Below, piece after piece: positions 12,938 through 27,195 of a DNA stretch of 64,000 nucleotides. Positions within the stretch are counted from its first letter, which is position 1; every line of letters begins with the position of its first letter. Made by a program: the position numbers and the translations under genes. Below the pieces are notes generated by a model, which was not told the DNA's origin, did no database searches, and saw nothing but the letters and a program-made list of their open reading frames with translations. Source of the stretch: Zeus faber (Eukaryota > Chordata > Actinopteri > Zeiformes > Zeidae); contig OY482860.1 of the NCBI GenBank assembly GCA_960531495.1, forward strand, positions 8,189,160-8,253,159, read 5' to 3'.

Positions 12938-13317
12938 TTGTCCATGTCTTTTATTTGCTCATCCTCATCTTTGAAGAGATAGTTGCCCTCCGTTGTCATC
13001 ACTGGGAGCTGGGCATAAACATCAGTGAACTTCACCTCCTTCTCATAAGGCGGGGGCTTCTTTACAGATGCTGTATATGAGAAGGGTGCGGTAATCTTCT
13101 CCATCAATTTTTCTGCTTGCTTTTCATTTTTCTTTATTTCTTGTCTACTTTGTTCTCTTTTTTCTTTTGCAGCTTCGAACCATGTCTGTCCCTCCTTTAC
13201 GAACAACTGCAGAATGCCAAGTTCCGTTTGTCTTTTCTCTGTGCGTCTCTTTCCTCTTTTTCCTTTCTTTTGATTTACTTTATATGTGGACACAAGCACC
13301 TGCATTGTTTTAATCAC
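12938..13317 (-). pseudogene. gag remnant of the provirus
   Basis: An open minus-strand stretch rich in Lys/Glu with a likely coiled segment, followed by a PPPY motif (KPPPYEK), the usual late-domain signal that recruits budding machinery. Placement between the 5' LTR and integrase fits gag. No intact start or full-length protein is present. It runs straight into the telomere repeat at 12874-12937, where the frame reads Thr-Leu repeats and then stops at about 12862. Confidence 0.6.
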
Positions 13318-14569
13318 ATCCGGGTTAAGAGTTCCTTTAGCTGGCCATGGTTGTTCAATGTCAGGCTACAGCTTGGTGAATTTTCCTTATATTTTTGCAG
13401 TACATTTAATAAGGGGATTATTCTTTCGCACTACATCAATAGGAGTGTTAACTTTTATTATTTTTGCATCCATTTCTTTTATTGTAAATCGAATTGATTT
13501 ATTTCAAAATTATTAATAAAGCACTGTGTAATCACATTTAACCAAAAACAACTGAATTTACCAACCCCAAAGGAGACCAATAGCTTCCCACTTATGAAAG
13601 CAACTTCACTTGTTCATGATCTCATACATCTGATCATACTCATTCATCTTAAATTATCAAAATGTGCATCAATGTTCACTCTCAAAGCAGCCTCAATCAA
13701 GATAAACCATACTCAGATAATGAAACCAAAAAAATGAAAAGAGTTTGGGGATAAACCGCACTGGCCTTATTCACGGGATTCAGAATTTCTTATGTGCTGT
13801 CATCTGCAAGCTCCCGGTGTCTGTGAAGAACTGTCAGATGTCTTGTCATCTGCCCCTTGGATGATCCAATTCAGACACATTCCATCTTCTCTGTCTTTCC
13901 CCCAGCTCTCACTCAGCAAAGTGAAAGAAAGAAAAAACAAAAAGAACAACACAAGAGTTTAGTGTCTTAAGACCACTCTAAATTCTTATACATACTATAA
14001 TACAATTCAATGAGACATACATTATCAGCTTTTTTATTTCTCGCGCATTTGAAATAAAGCCATGTTTACTTTTATTCATACGACGCATGTAAATCTAAAG
14101 AGTACATTAGTCAATCTAATATCACCTCTAATTAATTATTTTATCATTTTATTTTCCTATTAAATTTTATTTTATTTTTATTTATTTTATTTTAATATTC
14201 ATTTATTTATTTATTTTCTTCCTCATACTAAAAAAGGAGAGAGAGAGGAGGGGGCTTCCTTCTCCGCCCCTCTTGTCAGGGGGAGTCAATTAAGTTCCAC
14301 TCTGTATGAAGCACCACCCCTTGCTCCACCTCCACTGGTCGTCAGCGAGCGAACATCCTGTTTTAGCTCCCCTAGGCCACGCACAGAGCCAACAATCAGA
14401 ACTGATTTCTCTCACTCAGCAGCCGAAACCCAAAGCGTCTTTTCTTGCATCCAAAACCCAGCTTCTCCTTCTATTTAATGTGTACATGCATGTGTATGCA
14501 GACTGTTTCTGGTGACTCTAGTCCTTCTCACAAGAAGGCTAATTTTGTTATCAAATATATAAAGTCCTG

Positions 14570-14760
14570 TGAAGGTTCATATCCTTTATCAAATGTACAA
14601 AACATCCTTGAAAGAAAAAGGCTCATATATATTTATCAAACGCCCTTAAAGAAAAAGGCTCATATATATGTATATCAAACGTCAAAACTTAAAGAAAGGC
14701 TCATAATCTTTATTATCGGCTTTACAAAGTCCTTAAACAGGCTCATATATATTTATCACT
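14570..14760 (+). repeat. Degenerate ~50-bp tandem repeat in provirus leader
   Basis: Four to five units, each carrying a form of aaaggctcatatatatttatc. The copies differ by small indels. It lies in the long region between 5' LTR and gag. Confidence 0.7.
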
Positions 14761-15361
14761 AAAGGGGCAAGAAATGTGTATCTTTGTGTATTATTCAACT
14801 GCTCACCACATATGTATACCTATTTAATAACCCATGTATTCTATATATCATTTATACATATACACAAACAATACACTAATCTCTTCACGCCTCTTTAGCC
14901 GCAGCGCACTCACACACAGGCACACCCACACCCCAAAAGGAAAAAGACATGGCTGTCCTGCAACACATCTGATTCTACAAAAACGTCAACAGCACTTAAC
15001 TTTATACTTTAACGTCGACTCATGTATACTTTTCTAATTTCATCAAGATTTTCACTTTGGCCAGACTTTTAAATTTTCACTTCGGCCAAACTTTTAACAA
15101 ATTATCTTTTTAATCAGATTCTTTCAGCATGCATGTTCATTGTGCCCTCATTCTCTTAGGCTGGTTCAGCCCTGCTTTTCCCCATTTTTTCTCAAACTTT
15201 ATTTTTCATCTTTTAAGCCTTTAACTTGTAACTCTTTTTACTTAAGTTTTCATCTTTTTCATCTTTTAACTTTTATCGCTTTTTCACTTTTCATCCTTTT
15301 TCATCTTACTTTAGGCTTTTAACTTCTACCTCTTTTTCACTTTACTTTCATCTTTTTCATC

Positions 15362-15553
15362 TTGCTCAGGAGGTAGAGCTGGTCGTCTAGTAATCTAAAG
15401 GTTGCTGGTTCGGTCCCAGGCTCCTCTTGCTAGCATGCTGTAGTGTCCTTGAGCAAGACACTTAACCCCTAATTGCTCCTGATGGCCGCGTCCGTCGGTG
15501 TTTGAATAATTGTAAGTCACTTTGGATAAAAGCATCTGCTAAATGTAATGTAA
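15362..15553 (+). mobile_element. tRNA-derived SINE inserted in the provirus
   Basis: Starts with a tRNA-like head: an A-box-like ctcaggaggtagagc and a B-box-like ggttcggtcc. It continues through a conserved body (cttgagcaagacacttaac) and ends ctgctaaatgtaatgtaac. Two related copies lie at 1353-1540 and 46455-46658 on the other strand. Confidence 0.85.
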
Positions 15554-16084
15554 CTGTAACTGTTTATTTTCATTCGGCCAACTTTCACGCAGCATTTAAT
15601 GTACACATGTCTTACTGATTAAGGAGATACAGCCCTGTCTTCGTTAATCTTGCATGGTTATTTAAATAACTTTTGGCTACTAGTTCTGCCATTCTACAAT
15701 TACCTTTTACTTAAACTTTCTCCACATCTTTTAAGCCTTTAACTTTTACTTTTAACTTAATCGTTTATTTCTCTCGTCTCTATTCTCTATTTCAACTTAA
15801 TTCTCTTTTTCTTTGTTTATTATTCTCGTATTCCCCTTATTTACGTCTTTTACAACTTAATAAATCCCAATTTAGATGGAAACTCACTTCACACATCAAC
15901 ACATCATCTCCATCTCCGCACAATCTGCTCTTGTCAGTGCAGTCTATCTGCACAAAACACTACCGCTTCAAGAACCACACACAGCTCAATTTTGTGAGGT
16001 AACACTCACAGTGAGAGTGGCAATTCGCTGGAGCAGGCAGCATCGGCAGATAAGGCCCAACAGATCCGGTTTGTGATGTCACTT

Positions 16085-16445
16085 TGTAGTTTCTTGATGA
16101 ATTTGATTTGTTGATGAAGGAGTGACCGCTGACGCTGACTTGAATAAAATAATAGGTTTATTACAAAAGTACAGCATCAGACCAGACTTGCCTAGGACGT
16201 CCAAGAGAGAACCGAGCTGGATGGATTCTCTGTCGAATGAAACTCGGGCGGATTCTTTTATGCCTGCCCAAAGACAACGTTGAACATTTGGTTCCCCTAT
16301 TTAGGGCACAGGTCACATTTCACCTCCCTTATCACCGGGACCCCTGGTGATGTGCTCTTTCTCTCGGGACCCCTGGCACTGTCTCTTAGTAATTATCTTA
16401 TACGATGGGGCTGTCTTTGGACGCCACATATTCCAAGACACCTCA
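16085..16445 (-). repeat. 5' LTR of the provirus
   Basis: About 361 bp, closely matching the 3' LTR and the solo LTR at 39747. On the minus strand it starts TGAGGTGTC and ends AACTACA. It carries a TATA-like cataaaag and the polyadenylation hexamer AATAAA. Confidence 0.9.
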
Positions 16446-17906
16446 GTGACTAGAACGAAATAAAAGTGGGATACTGATTTCTCTTTTTCTCTGAATGGTC
16501 TATTAAATTCAAGGTTGAACAAGAATAGTGATAAAGTAGGGTCATACCCTATGATGGCATAGTATGAATTTGAATTTTAGATACAATTTAACTGGATATA
16601 AATGTCAGCATTTACACACCTGTGTACCCATCAGCCAGTGCAGTAAACATTTCCATGGTAACAATTAGTTCCACCTATCAGAGACGTTGCTGTTACACTT
16701 GAGATTATGGGTAGTGTAGTGCTTCTCCATGACATGAAGGATAATCATACAGACTTGATATCATACAGACTTGTGGCTTCTGCCGGAGCAAATACAAATT
16801 ATTATATACATATATTATATATTATATACATAATATTTGCGCAATTATTTATAAACATTTGAAACCCTTACCCTAAAAAACACTAAAACCATGATTCTGC
16901 CCCATTTTATGATGCATCCTGATGCAATTGCCTCATGGGTAGGGTGCATCTCCCAATTCAAATTAGTTGGTTCCAATTTTTATAATGTGTAGCCCAAAAA
17001 AAGTCGGACAATTGTGCTCCGGGACACGATTCAATAGATTAACTTTCGTGACTATGAGCACGAAAAAGTGTGACACTGGGTCAAAATCTTCTGGCAACAA
17101 AAAAGAGCTGGCTTGGATAGTAGGCTGGGCAGAAAAATACTACCACACAGGAAGTGATGCAGTTTGTGATGTTACAAATGTGAGAAAATAAAAAAAATCG
17201 GAAGAAAGTAACTCTGCCAACATAATTAAGGGTTCTACTGCTGCAGCTACTTTGAATAAGAAAAACAAATAAAATTCTCCTGCACTTGTATGATGGAAGG
17301 AGTTGAAAATGGACATCAAAGCTTTACACTGTTAAGGCCATTTATATGGGAATTTAACGAAGATTAGTAGATAATGGTCGTGTCTACAGAGGGATGGAAT
17401 ATCACTGTGCGCAGATCCTGAGCGACAGTGAAAGCATTGTTTTTTCTTTTATTGAAGGGTTCAGTCCTAGTCAGATCAGGGTCTCCCCCTGGAGATCTTG
17501 CTCTACGGGGCGTACAGTTCCATCCACAGCCACCTTTAGTGTGATGGGGCTATGCACACTCAGTTTGCATGACACCGTTGAACAGGCACCACACCAGCAC
17601 TGACTTCAGGGGATGCTAATGTCAGCTGGCTTTAAAATATGACCTTTCTAGCCACACAGACACTTGAGGAAATTATTTGCTCACGTCATGGTTTGAAATC
17701 GTTTGAAAAATGGCAGAGGGGTAAAGAAATATAAGAACAGCTCAGCCAACCAAGTGGAAATCCCTGATTGAATAACTGACCCCTTTGACATCAGATGGAA
17801 ACAATTTGTTTTTCATGGGCTGGAGTAAAATATATTGCTTGAGTCCCATCTTGGCCATGGTTATCTTTTGAAGCAGAAATAATACTTGAATATTGATGCC
17901 ACAAAT

Positions 17907-17907
<1 letters not shown>

Positions 17908-17937
<30 letters not shown>
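17908..17937 (+). repeat. (GAT)n microsatellite
   Basis: About ten GAT units; gives a His- or Ile-run frame on the minus strand that is not a gene. Confidence 0.95.
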
Positions 17938-17940
<3 letters not shown>

Positions 17941-18304
17941 TGCAAAAGTAAACAAATACGAATTTAGTTATTTGGGATTTTAGTATCTGGGAAATGTTAG
18001 CGACTGGTTTCCGATACTGATGTTCCAATGAGCAGCTACACATCAGCAGTTGCTGATCAGTTTCCTTTACTATTAAGTGTTACACCTTCAGGTTTACTGC
18101 TGCAAATATCATTCAGATCTCTTCCTTTCACACAGCAGCCTTTCTAAATGTTGGGTGTCTTATTTTCAGGATATGAATTCAAGTCAGCCGCGGCCGTTCT
18201 CGTATTGTTCCCCCTGCTTCCCCCGCTGCCGTTCCATGTCGGAGCGTCAGAGCGGTCAGAGCACTCAGTGTACTCATGTCTTAGTCCAATTAGATTTGTG
18301 TCTC

Positions 18305-18305
<1 letters not shown>

Positions 18306-18397
<92 letters not shown>
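18306..18397 (+). repeat. (GT)n microsatellite
   Basis: About 90 bp of uninterrupted GT. Confidence 0.97.
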
Positions 18398-18399
<2 letters not shown>

Positions 18400-18619
18400 C
18401 ATGCAGGAAGTCTGTTTGTGCGGTCCCGTTGTTCATGCACGATCACTTAAGATTTGCAAAAACCTTGTTCCGACAACCCCCAGGCATCATGAAATCCAGG
18501 ACAGAGGCCAGCTATTTAGAGGTGCCGCCGTTCCTACGTGTACTCTGGAGCAATGCACCATTGTAACCTGGAAATAGAGACTCAGGAGCAGCGGAGACGG
18601 ATGCACAGAAAAAGCTACT

Positions 18620-18905
18620 TTCCTTTTTCTTTTATCTGCACTTGTGCTGTCAGCAGGCTTGGCGTACAACACAGGGTATTTGTATGTCATTGCATCCAAG
18701 ACAGTTTATCTGCAAGTAGAGTTCAGCTTTTCAACCTGCAATGTCACTCTTCATTTATCACAAGAGCTGCTGCAATAGCTGTGTCCTGTGGATGACCTGT
18801 GGGATGACAAGACCACAGCTTTTTTGTTACACAGAACCGCCACCAATTCCCAAACTTTGGAGTACGATCTTACCATGTTTTGATCTATAACCAGTTTATC
18901 ATTAA
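18620..18905 (+). repeat. Partial copy of the (TG)n-bearing repeat family
   Basis: Aligns with 21560-21815: ggcgtacaacac, tgtcctgtggatgacctgt, cacagaaccgccaccaat and taccatgttttg blocks in the same order. Confidence 0.65.
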
Positions 18906-21519
18906 TAATTACACCCCTCCACCCTGGGGGCGGTCAGCTGCTGGGGATTGGGTGAATCAAGGGTGGAGATCCTGATTCGTCCGATCCCCAGACTAGGAAG
19001 GGATCTAGTCTGTTTGTTCCCTCAGTGGGAGATGGGTGCGTGGCGGAGACGGTGCACCGAACCTCACCCCTGCCGACCAGACTAAGGCCCTGAACTTAGA
19101 TATATATATGTACGGACTAACCCCTGTGGACTCTTCTGTTGTTTTGCCAGCGAACCTTTTCTTTTCCCTTTTGGCGCACATGCCACAGTTTGTTGGACTT
19201 TCAAATGAAATACACCCCAAACGGAGCTGTTTCTACCTCCGCCTGCCTCCCCCCTCTCATTTCCTGGCCCTAGGCCGAAACACACCTCTACAGCAGTCAT
19301 CTCTGGTATTGAGGGAAGAAATTGAGCAAACGTCTTTGTCCAGGAATCCCATTTTGAACATTTTATAGTGGGTCTACCTGTCCTGTATGTGCTCAATGCA
19401 AAATCTTATGCTTGATCAGATGCATTTTGTAATTGCCGTTCAGAGAAAATGTGTTAGTGTAAATAAGCTTCCAGAAGTTGATATCAGTGGAAACAGCAAG
19501 CTCTTTTTCCCATTACATGGTTGGTGAAGACAAAGTGTCATCTGTTTTTAATAAGAGTTTGTACTGTATATTCTTGAAAAGGGTTGTTTTTTTTTTAATT
19601 TCCTATATGAGTAAGATGTTCAATCATCAGAGGTGGTGGTGAGGAGAAAATTACTTTCCACGGCAGAAAAGGCTACTTTCCACCCTCCGCCCTTCCGGCA
19701 GCTTTAAGTCTAAATATAGATGGCCGACTGAGCTGAAAATGTGCTCTCTAATGACAAGAGAGCGACCGGGGCTCCAGACATGACGATTTGTTTTTAGATT
19801 TTCGTTAAATAAGTCGTTGATGTTGTTGTTGCTTTTTTCTCCCTGTATTTATTTGGGACGGGGACCTCAAGCTTTGCATCGTTCACAGTGCAATTACAGA
19901 ACAGCGCACACACGCTAATGAGTTCACCCGTTTTTCTACCTGAATTGATCCATCTTGTCCAGTGAACTCAGTGATGCTAAATACAAAATACAGCTTCAGG
20001 AGAATATATTTGGTTGTTTTTTTTCCTACAGAAGGTGGAGGAGGGGTAAATCATGGGTCTGTTTGTCACACAGATCTTCTTCACTCGCATCCCGGGCAGT
20101 CTTCCTCCGTTTGATTCATGTGCACTTTGTCCTGTTGAACTATCAGATAGACTTTTCTCTGACTGGCCTGGTTGGAGTGAAGTGCCAGAGGAAAACATTT
20201 TAAAAAGAGGCCAAAAATCCTTGTTCTGTTGTGGCCTCGACGGCACCGAACCCATGATTTACACACCACCCTACATTGTCATCGGTGGGAAAATGTGCCA
20301 CTTTTGTTTTTGTTTTTTTAATTACCTTTAGGGGGTTGTCATATTCTTTACTGGTGCACTGGTGCACTCCTATATATTTGGACAACAGTGACACCCAAAT
20401 ATATATACATGGTGTTAACATGGTGGACAGCATTTAAGCTTAATTTATTGATGGCATGAAAATTGCATGCGTGTAATCAAAGGGAGCTGTGAGAATTGGA
20501 AAGTATTTTAACTATTTTTAATAACTTCGAACATAATGTGTGATGTCCACACACACAAATACAGACGCTGTGGGTGAGTGTGCAGGTTTTACAGGTATGG
20601 TCCGAATCTGCCTCTATGTCTTTCTATCCTCTGTCCACCTGTCCTTTCATCCCAAATGTCCACATAACGATAGATAAGGAAAGTCAGCCCGAAGTGGTGA
20701 CTGTTTCAAAGGGTCATCACATTGATGAGGGTCTATTTTTAGGTATAAGTGCACAGGGTTAGCATCCCGCTAGGATCAGGGTAGGGCACCTAGTGGCGAG
20801 GATTAAAGTATTATGCCCAAAAGTGACCTGCTGCGCAAGCCTTCCACGTTTATGCGTTTGGAGGGGAATGTCATCCTGTCTCTACTCAAATTCTACAAAA
20901 GTGTCCGACCAACAGATTTAAAGATTACAAACAGCTTTCTAAATGAAGTGAATCTATAAACGGCAGTAGACTACAGTGTATTGCTGCTTCTGCCTGGTTG
21001 AGCTTCCCGGGGTCATTCCTTCCTGAGCAAAGCATGCCACCACTTGAGTTTTGGCCACAAGGCAATTTACCTTCATCCGTTAGATGGATTTGATTTGGAT
21101 TTTTTTTTAACCAGATCCTTATTTTTCAATCAGTGGTCATCAACCCAAGGGATTGACATTAAAAGGTGAGAGGCAATAGCGATCACATTCTTTGGAAACA
21201 TTGTTTCATTCTTTGGAAACTGTTCTCTCAATTTAAAAGATTCTGATTCCAATCATTCATATTGATCCCCGATGGTCAAAAAAAAAGTTGAAGTAAAATG
21301 ATAATGGAGTTTTTCTTTAGTGTGGTGCTGGAAATCCTTTTTTCAGGGAACTAAAGGGAACAAAATGCTGAAATAAAGCATAATATGTTTAGTTATTTTG
21401 GTAAACCCAAAACCCTGTCGAACCCCAAAGCTGTACAGGAGGAATCATCCCAAATCTCTCCCAAAAAACAATGCTATTCCAGGCCACGTTGTGCTCGGGT
21501 CTCCCATAGATGTTCATCA

Positions 21520-22450
<931 letters not shown>

Positions 22451-22599
22451 TGAAACACGCCAGGGCAGGAGTGTGACGGGCAAGATCGCAGCCACCTGCC
22501 ACATCCATACCCATATAGGTCACACCCCACCCATCTCGCAAACCCTAGGCCAAATGTGTGGTGTATGTATATGTAGTCAATCTTTTTAAGTTTGCACAC

Positions 22600-24570
22600 C
22601 CCCCCTCGATTTCTCATCCGTATGAACTGGAAGCAATGACCCAGTGACCAGTGTCTCTTCCGGGGCAGATGGAGCAGCAGCAGGCTGACAACCTGCTGGC
22701 TGCAACCGCCAACCCCACCCCCACCAGACTACTTCACCACACACACAGACACAGATGTGAGAGCTCCCCAGAGACAACTAGTTGAGAACCATGCGACCTG
22801 GGACCGGGCTTAACATGGGAGCTCTCCATTAGTCGTGATTCTTTATTACATTACATTGTGTTCTTGGCTTCGTGCCCGCTCTATTATTCAGAGTAACTAC
22901 AACAGCAAGGACACAACCGTGGATGTTAGATTTAAATTCTGTTATCTAAATAGTTTTTCATAGACGATAGGAGGATCTATGTTTTTAACTGGATTGCTCT
23001 GTGTTGACGCAGATGGTTTTGTCGGTTGCGCTGTTGTGTTATATGATTTTATAATATCATTGAACAAGTTGCCACAAATTAAATAAATACACTGGTCTTC
23101 TTGTCTTTATCTAAACATTGCTTACTTAAACAACTCAACTGCCATTCCTTGAACACCCCCAAATAATAAATAATAATTACATTTTTTCATAGGGCAACTT
23201 TTTGAAACTGACTCTAAAAGTGCTTTACAGGATGAAACGGTAAGAATCAAATGCTTGTCAAAATGTAAAGGTGCAATCAGTAACAATGGACAATTATCGA
23301 CAAACAGTGCCCTCTAAAGGAAGCCATCAGAACTACACCAACATCGTCAAAGATGAAGCATCGTAGCAGAGGGGTCTTTTCTACGGTATGTAAGTAAAAG
23401 ATGGTACATTCCTCAACCGCTTGGATTTAAATGTCATTTTATTGTTTGTTTGTGGTTTTTGTATTTGTCACCCGTCGGGTGTTTTGGCGCCACAGGAATG
23501 TAGAAGCAAAGGTTTAGTTCGTACAACCGGAAAGATGTTTACAGCGCATTTCATTTGTGTTTGTGTACTAACATAGGGTATGTTTCGTCCCTAAAATGAA
23601 AGCAGTTCGTGGATATCAGTTTAGCGGGCTGGGCTTGAGTGGAGATTGACAGGTCTGGGGGTAGGGGGTATTCTCTCTTAAAAAGAGGGACTGGGCTGGA
23701 TCGCAGCCATCGAGGTAACCGTGGACTGACTGGTATTGATCGACAACAGCTATAGAATATATAAGCCAGTAAAAACGAGTCGCGTTTTCACTTGTTTTCT
23801 GCTTCCTTTCTCTCTATTAATCACTCTTTTGTGCAGATGGAAGTGCATTGGGAATAATAACCAAACACCTCCCACAACAAGGAAATGAGCGGCCACTGGG
23901 GAGGGGAGAAAATTGAGCAGTAAACATCAGGCCTGTACTCTGTGATACACCTATGTGTATTACTAATATTGAGTGGCTGCACTTTGGAATTCTGCCCTGC
24001 GGCTGAACCCAAACGGGGATCCAAATATGATTGGAGCTTATTTCAATTTAGTTTCCAAATGCTCTCCAAAGTCCTGCGACTAATCTGCACAAACATGCGG
24101 CGGAGGGTGGTTTGAGGCCTGCCTTAAAATCTGCAGCGGAATGAAACAAAGTGCAGGTCGGCCCCGTTTTTAATACGGTAACTCGCAATACATAACTCAT
24201 AACACATACAGTAAGAGTAGACTGGTGAGAGGGGAGTATAAAATAAGCTTGGGGAATATAAAAAAAATATAATAATAATAATTATAATAAATATTGCTGC
24301 AGGCAGCAATACACACAACAATACACGTGACACAGTTTTGTCATGTTATGTATGTATTACAGATTTCTGAGGTTCCGAGGTTCACGAATCTGCACTGTGA
24401 TTACATGCGGTGACGCTTGGAGCAGACTGCAGGACTCTCTTCTGCCACGGCTTCTTTCGTTAATCGATTTCCTTTTGCAGGAACAGGAGCCATGCCGGGC
24501 TCAGGTTGGGAGGAGTGCGAGTTTGAGTTCAAATTGATGTTTTAGGAAGACCCGGGCCTCATCTCCGCTG
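22600..24570. other. No recognisable gene
   Basis: Unassigned DNA with no frame over about 70 codons and no repeat that I can pair. Confidence 0.45.
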
Positions 24571-24574
24571 TACA

Positions 24575-24640
24575 ATCAGAATCAGAAATACTTTAATAAT
24601 CCCAGGGGGAAATTACTTGAATTGGCTTTTCATGTCACAA
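24575..24640 (+). repeat. Short interspersed repeat fragment
   Basis: atcagaatcagaaatacttt followed by taatcccagggggaaatta, a very common teleost repeat end. Confidence 0.5.
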
Positions 24641-24697
24641 AGTGACGTCATTTTAGTGGTAGTCCAAATATGTGTGGCTTTCCTTGGATTAATCGCA

Positions 24698-24895
<198 letters not shown>

Positions 24896-25214
24896 GTACA
24901 TTCTAAACAATAACCTGCACATTTATAGTACATTGTATGATGACGTTGTGATGATGTCTAAATTTCATCTCGTTCCATTAGCTTTCGAACGTCAGCGTGT
25001 TTGTGATGCCGACCGTCGGCCTACTTTGGGTCAGATTCGGTTCGGTTTTTCACTATTTTCTGCTCCGTATGTGGATCGATTTAGATGAAACTTGAACCAT
25101 GAGATATTTGCGACGTGTTCGTAGCTTCTGCCGCTGTTCTGTTCCAGAAAGTTTTAGCCCGAAAAATTCAGAGAAAAATAATCAGAGGAAAATACACAGG
25201 AACAAAGAATATTC

Positions 25215-25605
25215 AATAGAGATGAGCAGCATAAAGGTTGTTTATACTGTAGACAGTAAGCAAGATGGCAGAAAATGCCAGAAAGCAGATAAACAGGTTG
25301 ACAGATTGGTAGGTAACATGTATTCACTGGTTGTTTGGTTTAGAACACGCACCACAATCAACCTTCAATATGATATACAGGTATATTATACATATATTTG
25401 ACTGTCATGACGGCCATATATTTAGGTATTTTCTCTTTTTATTTGGCAAAATTTGGATTTTTGGCTGATTTTGTTCTTTATTAGGCATTTTTTTTGGTCT
25501 TTTTCTTTCTAATTGACTGTACACCAATGCACCAACCATCACCATGAGAAATTCCTTGTAGACGTATGAAATGTACTTGGCAGAATAAAGAGGATTCGGA
25601 TTATG
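25215..25605 (+). repeat. LINE-like 3' tail, copy 1 of an inverted pair
   Basis: Matches 26690-27195 in reverse orientation. Shared strings include gtagacagtaagcaagatgg, aacaggttgacagattggta and a tail atgaaatgtacttggcagaa, a common LINE 3' end in fish. The open frame across it (DKQVDRLVGN) is a by-product. Confidence 0.7.
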
Positions 25606-26689
25606 GGTATGAGAATGGGTATGGGTATGAAAATAAAAATTAAATCAATCCTAATTCAGGCTGGACCACTAGTAATAATAATATTGTAAATAATAAAATA
25701 AATAAGAGAAATAGAAATAGAAATGATAATCACAATTTCAATAGCTTGAATAAATACAGAAAGCCTATGAATGACTGGTTCCGGTCTGTGGTTTATTTAA
25801 TTTGGGTCGGGTCGGTTTCGGTACCTTTATCTGTTTTGAATAAGCACATTGATGAACATGATTTATAGAAATTTTGCTGTTTGAATTTTGCCGTCATTTA
25901 AATTAAAGGGTACAATTTTGATCCATTTTTAGTATGTAGTGAGAGAGGAGGGGACTCGAAGCTGTCTCTGTCCTGTCCTGTTGCACTACATTCTGTTTTG
26001 ATGTGGACAGATAGTTGACACAGATAATTTTACGGTGCCAAAAGGTGTTTTTCAGGAAAAAAACATTAAAATGCTTCTTAATTCATTTCTATCAGACAAC
26101 TTCTCACAACTCACTGAATGAGAACTGCATTAGGTTTTATTTGTGAGCATGTTGAAATTTGAGTTTAGCCTCTTAATTCTCATTGTCCGCCATGAATGCT
26201 TTGAGCGGGCATTGGCAGATGGCATTATAATAAAATATGGTATGGATGAGATCAAATCCCCCCCCTGGACAGAAAAGGTAGAGTGCAGAGGCAGAGGCAG
26301 GGAGGTCGAGCAGAGTGACGGATGTGAGGAAAAGAAAGTAGGCAGCGGGTTTGACACCTTAAATGGAGCAGCGTCCCATTAGCATGTGACACATTGGTCG
26401 CCATTTGACTCGTCATTCTAAACGAGAGCTCGGCTTCGGTGCTGTACAACGCTCCATTTACAGTAATGACTAACTTCTACTGCTGCTTTATCAAACTATC
26501 ATGCAGGGTCGGATATTAAGGTTAATTTAATCAGAAATTAAAATAATGTTATTATTGGCTGACACTTAAAATGCCCTGAAAGTTAAAAATAAATGCCCTT
26601 GAAAATGAAAAGGCTGTGGCAAATAAAACGCCTGAATAATGAACATATGTATTCCAGCAAAGCACTGAACTAGGATTGATTTAATTACA

Positions 26690-27195
26690 TTTTTTTCCAG
26701 AATCTGTTTATTCTGCCAAGTACATTTCATACATATACAAGTGATTTCCATGGTGATGGTTGGTGCATTGGTGTAGGCAATTAGATAGAAAAAATAAAAT
26801 AAAAATAAATGCCTGATAAAGAACAAAATCAGCCAAATATACATCTTTTGCAAAAGAAAATGAGAAAATAGCCAAATATATGGCCTCATGACAGTCAAAT
26901 ATACTGTATGTTTACAGTATATATCATTTTGAGAGGGCAACATTTCCCCTTGATTAAAAGGTTACTGGCAAGTCAACAAGAAGAACAAGATAAAAAAACA
27001 TTATGCGGAATCCTCTTGAAGGTTGATTGTTTGGTTGGCGTGTTCTAAACCAAGCACCCAGTGAATATGATAATATGTTACCTACCAATCTGTCAACCTG
27101 TTTATCTATCTGCTTTCTGCCATTACTGTCATTTCCTGCCATCTTGCTTACTGTCTACAGTATAAATGACCTTTATGCTGTTCATCTCACCTGGA
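26690..27195 (-). repeat. LINE-like 3' tail, copy 2 of an inverted pair
   Basis: Reverse-oriented relative of 25215-25605, separated from it by about 1.1 kb. It has extra short insertions and keeps the same end, gtacttggcagaataaac. Confidence 0.7.

Larger units (their letters stand above)
10125..16445 (-). mobile_element. Degenerate endogenous retrovirus (class I-like provirus)
   Basis: Two ~361-366 bp LTRs in direct orientation enclose an internal region on the minus strand. The provirus is flanked by the 4-bp duplication GTGA (10121-10124 and 16446-16449). LTRs begin TG and end CA; the 3' LTR end has mutated to TA. Internal remnants in order are a leader, gag, a junction with telomere repeats, RNase H/integrase and a polypurine tract. 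Protease, most of reverse transcriptase and any recognisable env are missing, and reading frames are broken. I saw no convincing primer-binding site next to the 5' LTR. The element cannot be functional as it stands. A 4-bp duplication and a PPPY motif fit class I (epsilon/gamma-like) fish retroviruses, but a precise family needs a search. Confidence 0.88.
9893..17078. mobile_element. Non-autonomous DNA transposon interrupted by the provirus
   Basis: Sequence at 9893-9980 and at 16985-17078 is the same in inverted orientation. Both carry ctttttcgtgctcatagtca, then a run around attgaatcg and acaattgtc, and ctacac. The ends are ~90-bp inverted repeats of one element of about 860 bp once the provirus is removed. 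Internal flanks (10080-10124 and 16446-16750) match the unoccupied relative at 37540-37975. No transposase frame was seen. Confidence 0.65.
17100..21500. other. No recognisable gene between repeats
   Basis: Outside the GAT and GT microsatellites and the repeat at 18620-18905, I see no coding exon. Frames near 19.0-19.4 and 20.0-20.3 kb lack any domain. Confidence 0.45.

Noticed and set aside
13117..13497. Plus-strand 126-codon frame rich in Phe/Leu, like a membrane protein
   Set aside because: Antisense of the Lys/Glu-rich gag remnant; AAG/GAA codons read as Leu/Phe on the other strand.
16050..16084. Retroviral primer-binding site after the 5' LTR
   Set aside because: The bases following CTACA (aagtgacatcacaaac...) do not match a tRNA 3' end that I can recognise.
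12862..16085. CRISPR-like or other spaced repeat arrays at 12.88 and 14.6 kb
   Set aside because: One is a pure telomere repeat and the other a degenerate tandem repeat; there are no unique spacers, and the genome is vertebrate.
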